Source: Methylobacterium sp. DB0501 (lineage in GTDB: Bacteria > Pseudomonadota > Alphaproteobacteria > Rhizobiales > Beijerinckiaceae). From it: DNA of 64,000 nucleotides. Position 1 is the stretch's first letter, and each line of letters begins with the position of its first letter. The translations under genes were made by a program, and so were the position numbers. Positions 17,977 through 26,832 of the stretch are shown one piece after another. The notes under the pieces were generated by a model. That model saw only the letters and a list, made by a program, of their open reading frames with translations. It made no database searches and had not been told where the DNA came from. Location of the stretch: contig NZ_JAAKGV010000005.1 of NCBI RefSeq assembly GCF_011043735.1, positions 62,001 through 126,000 of the forward strand. The letters run 5' to 3'.

Positions 17977-19338
17977 ATGAACCTGTCCACCCTGCTCCTC
18001 GCGCGCGCTGCGTCCGGCCGTCCGGTCCGCGTCGGCCTGATCGGCGCCGGCAAGTTCGGCTCGATGGTGCTGGCCCAGGCCCAGCGCATCGAGGGCATGC
18101 ACGTCGTCGCCGTCGCCGACCTCGATGCCGGCCGCGCCCGCGCCTCGCTCGCCCGCGTCGACTGGCCCGAGGAGCGCTACGGCGCGACCTCGATCGGCGA
18201 CGCCGTCAAGTCCGGGCGCACCTTCGTCACCGAGGATGCCGGGGCGCTCGCCGCCTGCGACGAGATCGAGTGCATCATCGAGGCGACCGGCCACCCGATC
18301 GCCGGCATCCGCCACGCCATCCAGGCGATCGACGCCCGCAAGCACGTCGTGATGGTCAACGTCGAGGCCGACGTGCTGTGCGGCCCGCTGCTCGCCGAGC
18401 GAGCGCGCCGCCAGGGCGTCGTCTACTCGATGGCCTACGGCGACCAGCCGGCGATCATCTGCGAGCTGGTCGACTGGGCCCGCTCCTGCGGCTTCGAGCT
18501 GACCTCGGCCGGCAAGGGCATGAACTTCGAGCCGCGCTACCGCTACTCCACCCCCGACACCGTCTGGGGCTTCTTCGGCTGGTCCGAGGAGGAGGTGCGG
18601 AAGGGCGACTTCAACCCTAAGATGTACAACTCGTTCACCGACGGCACCAAGGCGGCGATCGAGATGGCGGCGGTGGCCAACGGCACCGGTCTCGACTGCC
18701 CCGATGACGGCCTCGCCTTCCCGCCGACCGGCCTGCAGGACCTCGCCCGGGTGTTCCGCCCGGTCGCCGACGGCGGTCGCCTGCCGCGCTCGGGCCTTGT
18801 CGACATCGCGGCGAGCCAGGAGCCAGACGGGCGCGAGGTGTTCAACAACATCCGCTACGGCGTGTTCGTCACCTTCAAGGCAACGAGCGAGTACACCAGG
18901 GCCTGCTTCAAGCAGTACGGGCTCCTCACCGATCCGTCGGGCTGGTACGGCTCGATGTGGCGGCCGTTCCACATGATCGGGCTCGAGACCAGCGTCAGCG
19001 TGCTCTCGGCGGTGCTGCGCAACGAGCCGACCGGCTGCTCGAAGGAGTTCCGGGGTGACGCGGTCGCTACCGCCAAGCGCGACCTGAAGCCCGGCGAGAT
19101 GCTCGACGGCGAGGGCGGCTACGCGGTGTGGGCCAACGCCATTCCGGCCGGCAAGAGTCTCGCGCTCAACGCCCTGCCGATCGGGCTCGCCCACAACGTC
19201 AAGCTCAAGCGCGCGGTCGCCCGCGACACGATCGTCAGCGTCGACGACGTCGAGCTCGTCGCCGACCTCGACGTGGTGGCCCTGCGCCGCCAGATGGAGG
19301 ACACCACCCGGCAGATGGCGGCCCCGCAGGCGGCCTGA
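17977..19338 (+). CDS. NAD(P)-dependent oxidoreductase with C-terminal SAF domain
   Basis: A 453-residue protein with an N-terminal Rossmann fold (VGLIGAGKFGSM near residues 19-30; NVEADVLCGP near 128) of the homoserine-dehydrogenase/Gfo-Idh type and a C-terminal SAF-like domain (TAKRDLKPGEMLDGEGGYAV). Proteins of this build are often found near TRAP transporters for sugar acids, and some act in branched or C4-C5 acid pathways, but I cannot name the substrate. GGAGG precedes the ATG by 6 bases. First gene of a three-gene operon, with the second lysR-flanking element 166 bases upstream. Confidence 0.85.
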   Translation: MNLSTLLLARAASGRPVRVGLIGAGKFGSMVLAQAQRIEGMHVVAVADLDAGRARASLARVDWPEERYGATSIGDAVKSGRTFVTEDAGALAACDEIECIIEATGHPIAGIRHAIQAIDARKHVVMVNVEADVLCGPLLAERARRQGVVYSMAYGDQPAIICELVDWARSCGFELTSAGKGMNFEPRYRYSTPDTVWGFFGWSEEEVRKGDFNPKMYNSFTDGTKAAIEMAAVANGTGLDCPDDGLAFPPTGLQDLARVFRPVADGGRLPRSGLVDIAASQEPDGREVFNNIRYGVFVTFKATSEYTRACFKQYGLLTDPSGWYGSMWRPFHMIGLETSVSVLSAVLRNEPTGCSKEFRGDAVATAKRDLKPGEMLDGEGGYAVWANAIPAGKSLALNALPIGLAHNVKLKRAVARDTIVSVDDVELVADLDVVALRRQMEDTTRQMAAPQAA

Positions 19339-19403
19339 TGCCGGACCGCGCCGGCCGGACGGTCCGGCCGGCACCCCGCGATCCTCATCCGGACGGGACA
19401 CCG

Positions 19404-19727
19404 ATGTCTTCCTCACGCCGCTTCGTGGTGATCGCCGAGTTCCGGGTGAAGCCCGGCTCGCTCGACGCCTTCCTCGCCCTCGCCCACGACGACGCCCGCT
19501 CATCCGTGGCCGACGAGCCGCGCTGCCGCGCCTTCGACGTCGCGGTGAGCGAGAGCGACCCGCTCACGGTGGTGTTCTACGAGGTCTACGACGACCGCGC
19601 CGCCTTCGACGCTCATCTCGAGACCCCGCACCTCGCCCGGTTCCGCGCCGGCTTCCCGGCCCTGATCGAGGAGGAGCGGCCGGTCCGCTTCCTCGCCCTC
19701 ACCCTGTCCGGGGCGGAGCCCCGCTGA
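19404..19727 (+). CDS. ABM-domain (antibiotic biosynthesis monooxygenase type) small protein
   Basis: A 107-residue ferredoxin-like alpha/beta-barrel protein. The start VVIAEFRVKPGSLDAFLAL and the segment VVFYEVYDDRAAFDAHLETPHL are the usual ABM/YgiN pattern. Such proteins work as dimers and include small cofactor-free oxygenases, isomerases and aldose-type binding proteins. It sits between two dehydrogenases and overlaps the next gene by one base (TGATG), so it probably handles an intermediate of the same route. Exact reaction unknown. Confidence 0.85.
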   Translation: MSSSRRFVVIAEFRVKPGSLDAFLALAHDDARSSVADEPRCRAFDVAVSESDPLTVVFYEVYDDRAAFDAHLETPHLARFRAGFPALIEEERPVRFLALTLSGAEPR

Positions 19728-20614
19728 TGGCTCCCCTGACGGTCGGCTTCCTCGGCACCGGCATCATGGGCGCTCCGATGGCGCGCCACCTCTGCCGGGC
19801 CGGCCACGCCGTGCGCGCCTGGAACCGCTCGCCAGCGAAGGCCGCCGTCCTCACGGAGGCGGGGGCGAGCCTCGCGGCCGATCTGGCCGACGCGGTCCGC
19901 GGCGCCAACGCGGTGATCTGCATGCTGAGCTCCGGCCCGGTCTGCGACGAGATCCTGCTCGGGCCCGGGGGCGCGCTCGCCGCGATGGCGCCCGGCAGCC
20001 TGCTGGTGGTGATGAGCTCGATTCCGGTCGAGACCGCGCAACGCCAAGCCGCCGCTGCTGAGGTGGCCGGTTTCCACTACGTCGATGCCCCGGTCTCGGG
20101 CGGCGAGCGGGGCGCCGTCGCCGGCACGCTCGCGATCATGGCCGGCGGCAGCTCGGAGGCGTTCGCGCGAGCCGAACCGCTGCTCGCCGTGATGGGCCGC
20201 CCGACCCATGTCGGGCCGGCGGGCTGCGGGCAGCTCGCCAAGCTCGCCAACCAGGCGATTGTCGCCTCCACGATCGTCACGGTGGCCGAGGCAATCACCT
20301 TCGTCGCCCGTGGCGGGGCCGATCCGGCCAAGGTCCGCGAGGCGCTGCTCGGCGGCTTCGCCGATTCGACGATCCTCAAGCAGCACGCCCTGCGGATGAT
20401 AGAGCGCGATTTCGCGCCGGGCGGTCCGGCGAAGTATCAGGTCAAGGACACCGGAACGGCGCTCGCCCACGCGGCGACGCTCGGTCTGACGCTGCCCGTC
20501 CTGTCGCTCGTCGATCAGGTGTTTTCGGACATGGTCGCGCACGGCGACGGTGATCTCGACCACAGCGCCGTCCTACGCGAGCTTCACCGCCGCAACAGCC
20601 TGCCTCTTCCATAG
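19727..20614 (+). CDS. NAD(P)-dependent beta-hydroxyacid dehydrogenase (3-hydroxyisobutyrate dehydrogenase family)
   Basis: A 295-residue enzyme. It opens with the dinucleotide motif GFLGTGIMGAPMARHL, has the substrate-binding DAPVSGGERGA near residue 120 and the catalytic lysine in GQLAKLANQ near 170. Family members include tartronate semialdehyde reductase and L-threonate dehydrogenase. With the TRAP importer and SAF-domain oxidoreductase it suggests oxidation of an imported hydroxy acid. Translationally coupled to the ABM gene (TGATG). Family certain, substrate unknown. Confidence 0.9.
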   Translation: MAPLTVGFLGTGIMGAPMARHLCRAGHAVRAWNRSPAKAAVLTEAGASLAADLADAVRGANAVICMLSSGPVCDEILLGPGGALAAMAPGSLLVVMSSIPVETAQRQAAAAEVAGFHYVDAPVSGGERGAVAGTLAIMAGGSSEAFARAEPLLAVMGRPTHVGPAGCGQLAKLANQAIVASTIVTVAEAITFVARGGADPAKVREALLGGFADSTILKQHALRMIERDFAPGGPAKYQVKDTGTALAHAATLGLTLPVLSLVDQVFSDMVAHGDGDLDHSAVLRELHRRNSLPLP

Positions 20615-20893
20615 GAGCGCCACGGGTTCCCTGTCGGGAAGCTGGCATGGATCGCTTCCTCCACCGTCGCCGCCGAGCAAGCGCCGAGCCTGCGCGCCGC
20701 CACATGCCGACAGATAGGATAGTAGCACACCGTACATTGACTTACTAAATTTTTGATGGCTCCCTTACCGGATACGGCGGCCCCGAAGAGCCGCCCGGCA
20801 TCCCAGGGGAGGGTTCGTGGGCCGCTTCGCAGCGCAGCAGGAAGCTCGTCCGCCGATGCCCCGGCGACCGCCTGCGGGCTTGGGCTGATCGCG

Positions 20894-21856
20894 ATGCCGC
20901 TCGCCCCCGCCGTCTCGGCCCTCCTCGCGCAGGCTGCCGCCGCCGGCCGTCCGGCGCTCTCCGCCGGCACGCCGGACGACGCCCGCGGGCTTCTCGCCGC
21001 CGGCCGCGCGGCCCTCGGGCAGGGCCCGGATCTTGACCGCATCGAGGATCTCGCCGTCCAGACCCGGGCAGGTCCTCTGCCGGCCCGGCTCTACGTGCCG
21101 GGTCCTGCGCCGGCCGGCCTCGTGCTCTACCTGCATGGCGGCGGATGGGTGCTCGGCACCATCGAGGACTACGATGCCTTCGCGCGGCTCCTCGCCCGCC
21201 GCAGCGGCCTCGCCGTTCTGCTGCCCGAGTACCGGCTGGCTCCGGAGCATCCCTTCCCCTGCGGCCTCGAGGACGCCATCGATTGCCTCGACTGGGCGAA
21301 CCGGCGGGCTGCCGACCTCGTCGGTCCGGGTCTCGACCTCGTCGTCGCCGGGGACAGCGCCGGTGCCAACCTCGCCACCGTGGCCGCCGCCGAACGGATC
21401 GGTCGTGTGCCCCTCGCCCGACAGGTGCTCGTCTACCCCGTCGCCGACTGCGACGTCGACCGGCCCTCCTACCTCGACCCGGAGAATGCCGGCCTCATCA
21501 CGCGCCGCGACATGCTCTGGTTCTTCGACCACTACGCCGGCGCCGGGAACCCTGCCGATCCGCGGGTCTCGCCGCTGCGCCGGGCGAGCCTCGCGGGACT
21601 GCCGCCGACCCATGTCGCGACGGCGGAGTACGACGTGCTGCGCGACGAGGGCGAGGCCTACGCGCACCGTCTGGCGCAGGCCGGCATCGCGACCACGCTG
21701 ACGCGCCACGCGGGCTTGCCGCACGGCTTCGTGCGTCTGTTCAACCTCGTGCCGGAGGCCGACCGGGCGGTGGCGGAGATCGCCGATGCCGTCGCCGGTC
21801 GTACGGCCGGTCGCCGACCGACATCCGCAACGACATCGCAAGGAGAGGCCCCATGA
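20894..21856 (+). CDS. Alpha/beta hydrolase, hormone-sensitive lipase family
   Basis: A 320-residue esterase-type hydrolase. The oxyanion-hole HGGGWVLG, nucleophile GDSAGAN, acid in EYDVLRDEG and the histidine of LPHGF form the complete HSL (family IV) set. I use the ATG at 20894, giving normal length; in-frame ATGs at 20753 and 20756 would add 47 residues without family resemblance. Its stop overlaps the alcohol dehydrogenase start (ATGA). In a cluster with a Baeyer-Villiger monooxygenase and an alcohol dehydrogenase, it likely splits the ester or lactone that the monooxygenase makes. Cytoplasmic: no signal peptide with the chosen start. Confidence 0.88.
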   Translation: MPLAPAVSALLAQAAAAGRPALSAGTPDDARGLLAAGRAALGQGPDLDRIEDLAVQTRAGPLPARLYVPGPAPAGLVLYLHGGGWVLGTIEDYDAFARLLARRSGLAVLLPEYRLAPEHPFPCGLEDAIDCLDWANRRAADLVGPGLDLVVAGDSAGANLATVAAAERIGRVPLARQVLVYPVADCDVDRPSYLDPENAGLITRRDMLWFFDHYAGAGNPADPRVSPLRRASLAGLPPTHVATAEYDVLRDEGEAYAHRLAQAGIATTLTRHAGLPHGFVRLFNLVPEADRAVAEIADAVAGRTAGRRPTSATTSQGEAP

Positions 21857-22905
21857 AGGCTTGGGCCGTCGTCCGTCACGAAGCACCGCTCGCCTGCATC
21901 GAGGTGCGCGATCCGGAAGCTTCCGGCACCGAGGTCGTACTGGAGGTCGAGCGGTGCGGCGTCTGCCATTCCGACCTGCATTTCTGGCACGGCGTCTACG
22001 ATATGGGCGGCGGAAGGGTCCTGCGTCTGGCCGATCGCGGAGTGACCCTCCCGCGGGCGCCGGGTCACGAGATCGTCGCCCGCGTGGCCGCCGTCGGTCC
22101 CGATGCCGTGGGTGTCGCCGTCGGCGAATCCCGCATCGTCTACCCGTGGATCGGGTGCGGACACTGCCCACGCTGCCTGGCCGAGGAGGACAACCTCTGC
22201 CTGGCGCAGCGCAGCCTCGGCGTCGTGCAGGATGGCGGCTTCGCCGAGCGGGTGAAGGTGCCGCATCCGCGCTACCTCGTCGATTACGGGGATCTCGACC
22301 CGTCGTTCGCCGCGACCTGCGCCTGCTCCGGGCTCACGGTCTATTCCGCGATCGGCAAGATCATGCCGCTCGCCCCGGACGCGCCGGTGCTGCTGGTCGG
22401 GGCCGGCGGCCTCGGGCTCGCGGCCATCGCCATGCTGCGGGCGCTCGGACATCGCCGCATCGTCTCCGCCGATCTCGGGCCGACGAAGCGCGAGGCAGCG
22501 CTCGCGGCCGGCGCCACGGCCGTCATCGACCCCGCCGGGCCCGACGTGGTCCGCCGGATCCACGAGGCCGCGGGCGGACCCGTCGCCGCGGCGATCGACT
22601 TCGTCAACGCGTCCGGGACCGCACGCTTCGCCTTCGACAGCCTCGACAAGGGCGGCCGCCTCGTCCTCGTCGGCGTGGCCGGCGGCGAGATGACCCTGTC
22701 GCTCGCCGGGATGATCTTCCGGGCGCAGTCGGTCGTCGGCAACAACACGGGCTCGCTCAAAGAGCTCCGCGCGGTCGTGGCGCTCGCCCGCGAGGGCCGC
22801 CTCACGCCGGCCCCGATCCGGGAATTTCCGAGGGACGCCGCCAACGACGCGCTGCGCGCGCTCGAGCGCGGGGAGATCACCGGGCGGGCCGTTCTGGTCG
22901 GCTGA
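21853..22905 (+). CDS. Zinc-dependent alcohol dehydrogenase
   Basis: A 350-residue medium-chain dehydrogenase. Catalytic zinc site: CGVCHSD (Cys near 36) and GHE (near 74); structural zinc site: four cysteines in CGHCPRCLAEEDNLC; NAD site GAGGLGLAAI near 182. It overlaps the hydrolase gene by 4 bases. Expected to oxidise an alcohol to the ketone used by the monooxygenase downstream, or the alcohol released by the hydrolase. Substrate not readable from sequence. Confidence 0.92.
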   Translation: MKAWAVVRHEAPLACIEVRDPEASGTEVVLEVERCGVCHSDLHFWHGVYDMGGGRVLRLADRGVTLPRAPGHEIVARVAAVGPDAVGVAVGESRIVYPWIGCGHCPRCLAEEDNLCLAQRSLGVVQDGGFAERVKVPHPRYLVDYGDLDPSFAATCACSGLTVYSAIGKIMPLAPDAPVLLVGAGGLGLAAIAMLRALGHRRIVSADLGPTKREAALAAGATAVIDPAGPDVVRRIHEAAGGPVAAAIDFVNASGTARFAFDSLDKGGRLVLVGVAGGEMTLSLAGMIFRAQSVVGNNTGSLKELRAVVALAREGRLTPAPIREFPRDAANDALRALERGEITGRAVLVG

Positions 22906-22958
22906 AGGCGGGCGGCGAATCCGGGTGAGACCGGATCGCCAGAGAGGCGGAGGATCGG

Positions 22959-24191
22959 ATGGGACGCGGCAGCACGCCCTTCGGCAGGGCTTGGTTGGGG
23001 GGCTTCATCGGGATCGTCGGTGCCGTGCTCGCGTCACCTGCGGCGGCCCAGGAGTCGTCGACGATCGAGCCGCTGAAGATCGGGCTTCTGTCCGACATGT
23101 CCGGGATCGTCGCCGACCTCTCGGGTCCGGGCTCGGTCGCCGCGGCCCGCCTGGCAATCGAGGATCACGGCAAGGTGCTCGGCCGCCCGGTCGTGCTGCT
23201 CACCGGCGACCACCTCAACAAGCCCGATGTCGGGCTGCCCATCGCCCGCCAATGGTACGACGAGGGCGTGCGGGCGATCTTCGACGTGGGCATCACGAGT
23301 GTCGCCCTCGGCGTCCAGAAGCTGGCGAGGGAGAAGGACCGCATCGTCGTGTTCGGCTCGACCGCGTCGGCCGACATCACCGGGACCGCCTGCTCGCCCA
23401 ACGGCATCCACTGGACCTACAACAGCTACTCGCAGTCGCGCGGCGTCGTGCGCGCGCTCGCCGCCGAGAACGCCAAGAGCTGGTACTTCCTCACCGTCGA
23501 CTATGCCTACGGCAAGCAGGTCCAGCGCGACACGACCGCCATGGTCGAGGCGCAGGGCGGACGGGTCCTCGGCGCGGTCGCGCACCCGTTCGAGACCCGG
23601 GACTTCTCCTCGTTCCTGCTCCAGGCCCAGGCCTCGAAGGCGGAGGTGGTGGGGCTCGCGACGACGACCAGCCACGCTGCCAACCTCATCAAGCAGGCCG
23701 ACGAGTTCGGCATCCGCGACGGCGGCCAGAAGCTTGCCCCCCTGAGCCTGACGCTCCACGACGTGAAGGGGCTCGGCCTGAAGGCGGCGCAGGGACTTCT
23801 CGTCACCGAGGCCTATTACTGGGACCAGAACGACGAGACCCGCGCCTTCGCGACCCGCTACAAGGCCAGGGTCGGCAAGATGCCCAACATGATCCAGGCC
23901 GGGATGTACGGCGCGGTGCTGCACTACCTGAAGGCTGTGAACCGGGCCGGCACCGACGACACCGCCAAGGTCGTCGCCGCCATGCGGGCCATGCCGATCA
24001 ACGACTTCATGACCAAGGACGGCGGCATCCGCGAGGACGGGCGCGTCATGCGCGACCAGTACGTCCTACGGGTGAAGGCGCCGGCCGAGTCGAAGGGAGA
24101 GTGGGACCTCTACTCCGTGGTCGAGCGGCTGCCGCCCGACGTGGCCTTCGCCCCGGCCGATCCGAAGGCCTGCCCGCTGGTCAAAGGATGA
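22959..24191 (+). CDS. ABC transporter substrate-binding protein (Leu/Ile/Val-type), orphan copy
   Basis: A 410-residue periplasmic type-I binding protein. Signal peptide with cleavage after SPAAAQ near residue 31, then LKIGLLSDMSGIVADLSGPG. GGAGG lies 5 bases before the ATG. It is not next to permease or ATPase genes; a complete transporter of the right class is encoded at 42853-47486. It is a close paralogue of the protein at 47857-49077: the same blocks recur (GDHLNKPDVG, NDFMTKDG, REDGRVMRDQYV). Its position between alcohol dehydrogenase and monooxygenase genes suggests it binds the pathway substrate. Confidence 0.9.
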   Translation: MGRGSTPFGRAWLGGFIGIVGAVLASPAAAQESSTIEPLKIGLLSDMSGIVADLSGPGSVAAARLAIEDHGKVLGRPVVLLTGDHLNKPDVGLPIARQWYDEGVRAIFDVGITSVALGVQKLAREKDRIVVFGSTASADITGTACSPNGIHWTYNSYSQSRGVVRALAAENAKSWYFLTVDYAYGKQVQRDTTAMVEAQGGRVLGAVAHPFETRDFSSFLLQAQASKAEVVGLATTTSHAANLIKQADEFGIRDGGQKLAPLSLTLHDVKGLGLKAAQGLLVTEAYYWDQNDETRAFATRYKARVGKMPNMIQAGMYGAVLHYLKAVNRAGTDDTAKVVAAMRAMPINDFMTKDGGIREDGRVMRDQYVLRVKAPAESKGEWDLYSVVERLPPDVAFAPADPKACPLVKG

Positions 24192-24328
24192 CGGTGCGGT
24201 GACCGGCCCGCAACGTCGCCGGCGGGGCCGCGGCATCGCCCCGTCCGGGCGATCCGGGGCCGGTGACCGATCCCGCGGCCTGGCCGGCCGCGCATCACGG
24301 CCGACGGAGCCTGACGATGGAGGCAGGA

Positions 24329-25993
24329 ATGGAAGGGGACAAGGCAGCGGTCCGGCGGGTCGACGGACCGGGGGAGAGCCTCGACGTCGTCATCGTGGGC
24401 GCGGGTTTCGCCGGGCTCTACATGCTCCACCGGGTCCGCGCGCTCGGGCTGAGCGTCCGCGTCTACGAGGCGGGCTCCGACGTCGGCGGCACCTGGTACT
24501 GGAACCGCTATCCCGGCGCGCGCTGCGACGTCGAGAGCATGCAGTACTCCTACTCGTTCGACGAGGCGCTGCAGCAGGACTGGCGCTGGAGCGAGAGGTT
24601 CGCCGGCCAGCCGGAGATCCTGGCCTATGCCAACCACGTCGCCGACCGCTTCGACCTGCGCCGCGACATCGCCTTCGACACGAGAATCGAGGCCGCGCAC
24701 TGGGACGAGGCCGCATCCTCCTGGCGCCTCTCGCTGCCCGCGGGACGGCGGGCCGCCGCCCGCTTCCTCGTCCTGGCGACCGGCTGCCTCTCGGCCGCCA
24801 AGATGCCGGAGATCCCGGGGCTCGGCAGCTTCGCCGGCCCGGTCTACCATACGGGAACCTGGCCGCGCGACCCGGTGGACTTCGCGGGCAAGCGGGTCGC
24901 GGTGATCGGCACCGGTTCGTCGGGGATCCAGGCGATCCCGGTGCTGGCCGAGGAGGCGTCGCACCTGACCGTCTACCAGCGCACGCCGAACTACTCGCTG
25001 CCCGCCGGCAACGGCCCGATGACGGCAGAGTACGAGGCGGGCTGGAAACGCGACTACGTCGAGCGGCGGCGCCTCGCCCGCACCACCAAGTCCGGTACGA
25101 TCTACGAGTTCGGCACCCGCTCGGCGCTCGCCGTCGACGCCGAGGAGCGATCGCGCGAATATGCGGCGCGCTGGGCGAAGGGCGGCGCCAATTTCATGCA
25201 CGCCTTCAACGACCTGGCCTTGAGCCAAGAGGCCAACGACACGGCCGCCGAGTTCGTGCGCGAGCGCATCGCCGGCCTGGTGGAAGATCCGCGCAAGGCC
25301 GCGATCCTCTCGCCCCGCGACTATCCGATCGGCACGAAGCGCATCTGCCTCGACACCCGCTACTTCGAGACCTTCAACAGGGATGATGTCGACCTCGTCG
25401 ACCTGCGTGCCGACCCGATCGAGGCGATCACGCCACGGGGCGTGCGCACGCGCTCGGGCGAACGCGCCTTCGACGCGCTGGTGCTGGCGACGGGCTTCGA
25501 CGCCATGACCGGCGCGCTGCTGGCCATCGACCTCACGGGCCGCGACGGCGAGCGCCTGGCCGACAAATGGGCGGCGGGACCGCGCAACCATCTCGGCCTG
25601 ATGCCGGCGGGCTTTCCGAACCTGTTCACGATCACCGGACCCGGGAGCCCCTCGGTGCTGTCGAACGTAATCGTTTCGATCGAGCAGCACGTCGAGTGGA
25701 TCGCCGGCTGCCTCGGCTACCTCAAGGATCACGGCTACGCGGTGATCGCGAGCGAGCGCGACGCCGAGGACGCCTGGGTCGCGCACGTGAACGAGGTGGC
25801 GCATCGGACGCTCTACCCGCGCGCGGCCTCCTGGTACATGGGCGCGAACGTGCCCGGAAAGCCGCGGGTGTTCATGCCCTATATCGGCGGCGTCGGTGCC
25901 TACCGCGAGCATTGTGCGACGGTCGCAGCCAAGGGCTACGAGGGCTTCACGCTGGAGCATGGGATCGGACGATACGGCAACCCGACACCCTGA
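24329..25993 (+). CDS. Baeyer-Villiger flavin monooxygenase (cyclohexanone/phenylacetone type)
   Basis: A 554-residue class B flavin monooxygenase that inserts one oxygen beside a ketone using NADPH and O2. It has the FAD Rossmann motif (GAGFAG, 24-29), the type I BVMO fingerprint FxGxxxHxxxW (F168, G170, H174, W178), and a second dinucleotide motif VIGTGSSGIQ. Late motifs of the ketone-monooxygenase subgroup follow (VLATGFDAMTG; TGPGSPSVLSN). Start at 24329 has GGAGG 5 bases upstream; an ATG at 24317 is possible. With hydrolase and alcohol dehydrogenase upstream it completes the classic alcohol-ketone-ester-acid sequence. Confidence 0.92.
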   Translation: MEGDKAAVRRVDGPGESLDVVIVGAGFAGLYMLHRVRALGLSVRVYEAGSDVGGTWYWNRYPGARCDVESMQYSYSFDEALQQDWRWSERFAGQPEILAYANHVADRFDLRRDIAFDTRIEAAHWDEAASSWRLSLPAGRRAAARFLVLATGCLSAAKMPEIPGLGSFAGPVYHTGTWPRDPVDFAGKRVAVIGTGSSGIQAIPVLAEEASHLTVYQRTPNYSLPAGNGPMTAEYEAGWKRDYVERRRLARTTKSGTIYEFGTRSALAVDAEERSREYAARWAKGGANFMHAFNDLALSQEANDTAAEFVRERIAGLVEDPRKAAILSPRDYPIGTKRICLDTRYFETFNRDDVDLVDLRADPIEAITPRGVRTRSGERAFDALVLATGFDAMTGALLAIDLTGRDGERLADKWAAGPRNHLGLMPAGFPNLFTITGPGSPSVLSNVIVSIEQHVEWIAGCLGYLKDHGYAVIASERDAEDAWVAHVNEVAHRTLYPRAASWYMGANVPGKPRVFMPYIGGVGAYREHCATVAAKGYEGFTLEHGIGRYGNPTP

Positions 25994-26168
25994 TGCGGTG
26001 GCGAGCCGACATCCTCGACGGGCGAGAGGGCAGGACGGCGAGGGAGGATATTCGGGCTCCGATACGGTGTCCGCTTGGTCTGTCCCGAATTCAATCAAGC
26101 GCGGGATCGATCGAGGGCGGTCCGGGGTGAACGCGAATCCGGCAAACTCGGACGGAAGACGCCGGATG

Positions 26169-26181
26169 ATAGTACGTCAGT
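26169..26181 (+). promoter_or_regulatory. Candidate MarR operator, site A (marR promoter)
   Basis: ATAGTACGTCAGT, 54 bases before the MarR start. Matches the shared motif AT[AC]GTACG[CT][TC]AG[CT] found at three other promoters in the island. GATAG (26168-26172) and CTATC nearby add an imperfect dyad. Suggests autoregulation. Confidence 0.55.
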
Positions 26182-26235
26182 GTATGGTATGCTATCCTCG
26201 CAGGCACGAGGCGCCACCCGATCGACCGAGGTATG

Positions 26236-26826
26236 ATGAGTTCCGACAAGGTTCCCCAGGAAGTCCGGATCGGATTTCTCGTCCACGACGTCTCGCGCAT
26301 GCGCCGCACCCTGTTCGATCAAGCGATGAGGCCGCTCGGCATCACCCGGTCGCAATGGTGGGTCCTGAGCCAGCTGTCGCGGCACGTGAGCTCGGGGATG
26401 CTGCAAACGGAGCTCGCGCGCGACCTCGACGTCGGCAAGGTGACGGTCGGCGGCTTGATCGACCGGCTCGAGGCGGCGGGCTACGTCCGCCGCGTGCCCG
26501 ATCAGGTGGATCGCCGCGCCAAGCGCATCGTGGTCACGCCGCAGGGGCGCGACATCCTCGACCAGATGGTCACGGTCGGGCGCGGCCTCAACGAGATCAT
26601 CCTGGCGGGACTTGCCCCAGCCGAGATCGAGGCGGCGGAGCGGGCGCTCGAGGTGATGAAGGACAACATTCGCCGCGCCGTGGTGGAGCGCGACGACATC
26701 GACCTGCCGGTGGGCATCGCCGCGCCGGACGAGGCCGCCCAAGAACCCACGCCTGTAGAACCAACGCCTGTAGAGCCCACGCCGGTCCGCCGGCCCGCGA
26801 AGCGGGCCGCGCGCGGCGCAGCGTGA
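26236..26826 (+). CDS. MarR family regulator with EPTPV-repeat tail
   Basis: A 196-residue winged-helix regulator. Helix-turn-helix: MLQTELARDLDVGKVTVGGL near residues 55-75, then the wing DQVDRRAKRIVVTP. After the dimerisation helices (ending near residue 150) comes an unusual proline-rich tail with three EPTPV units and a basic end (RRPAKRAARGAA). ATG 26236 is favoured by GAGG 5 bases upstream; 26233 is too close. Convergent with the acyl-CoA dehydrogenase gene, 6 bases apart. I infer that it represses the surrounding catabolic genes, with an acyl-CoA or pathway acid as effector. Confidence 0.9.
   Translation: MSSDKVPQEVRIGFLVHDVSRMRRTLFDQAMRPLGITRSQWWVLSQLSRHVSSGMLQTELARDLDVGKVTVGGLIDRLEAAGYVRRVPDQVDRRAKRIVVTPQGRDILDQMVTVGRGLNEIILAGLAPAEIEAAERALEVMKDNIRRAVVERDDIDLPVGIAAPDEAAQEPTPVEPTPVEPTPVRRPAKRAARGAA
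26743..26787 (+). repeat. 15-base tandem repeat in marR tail
   Basis: Three 15-base units (26743-26757, 26758-26772, 26773-26787) encode E-P-T-P-V each. The first two differ by one base; the third by four. Likely to vary in copy number between strains. Confidence 0.8.
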
Positions 26827-26832
26827 GCCGCC

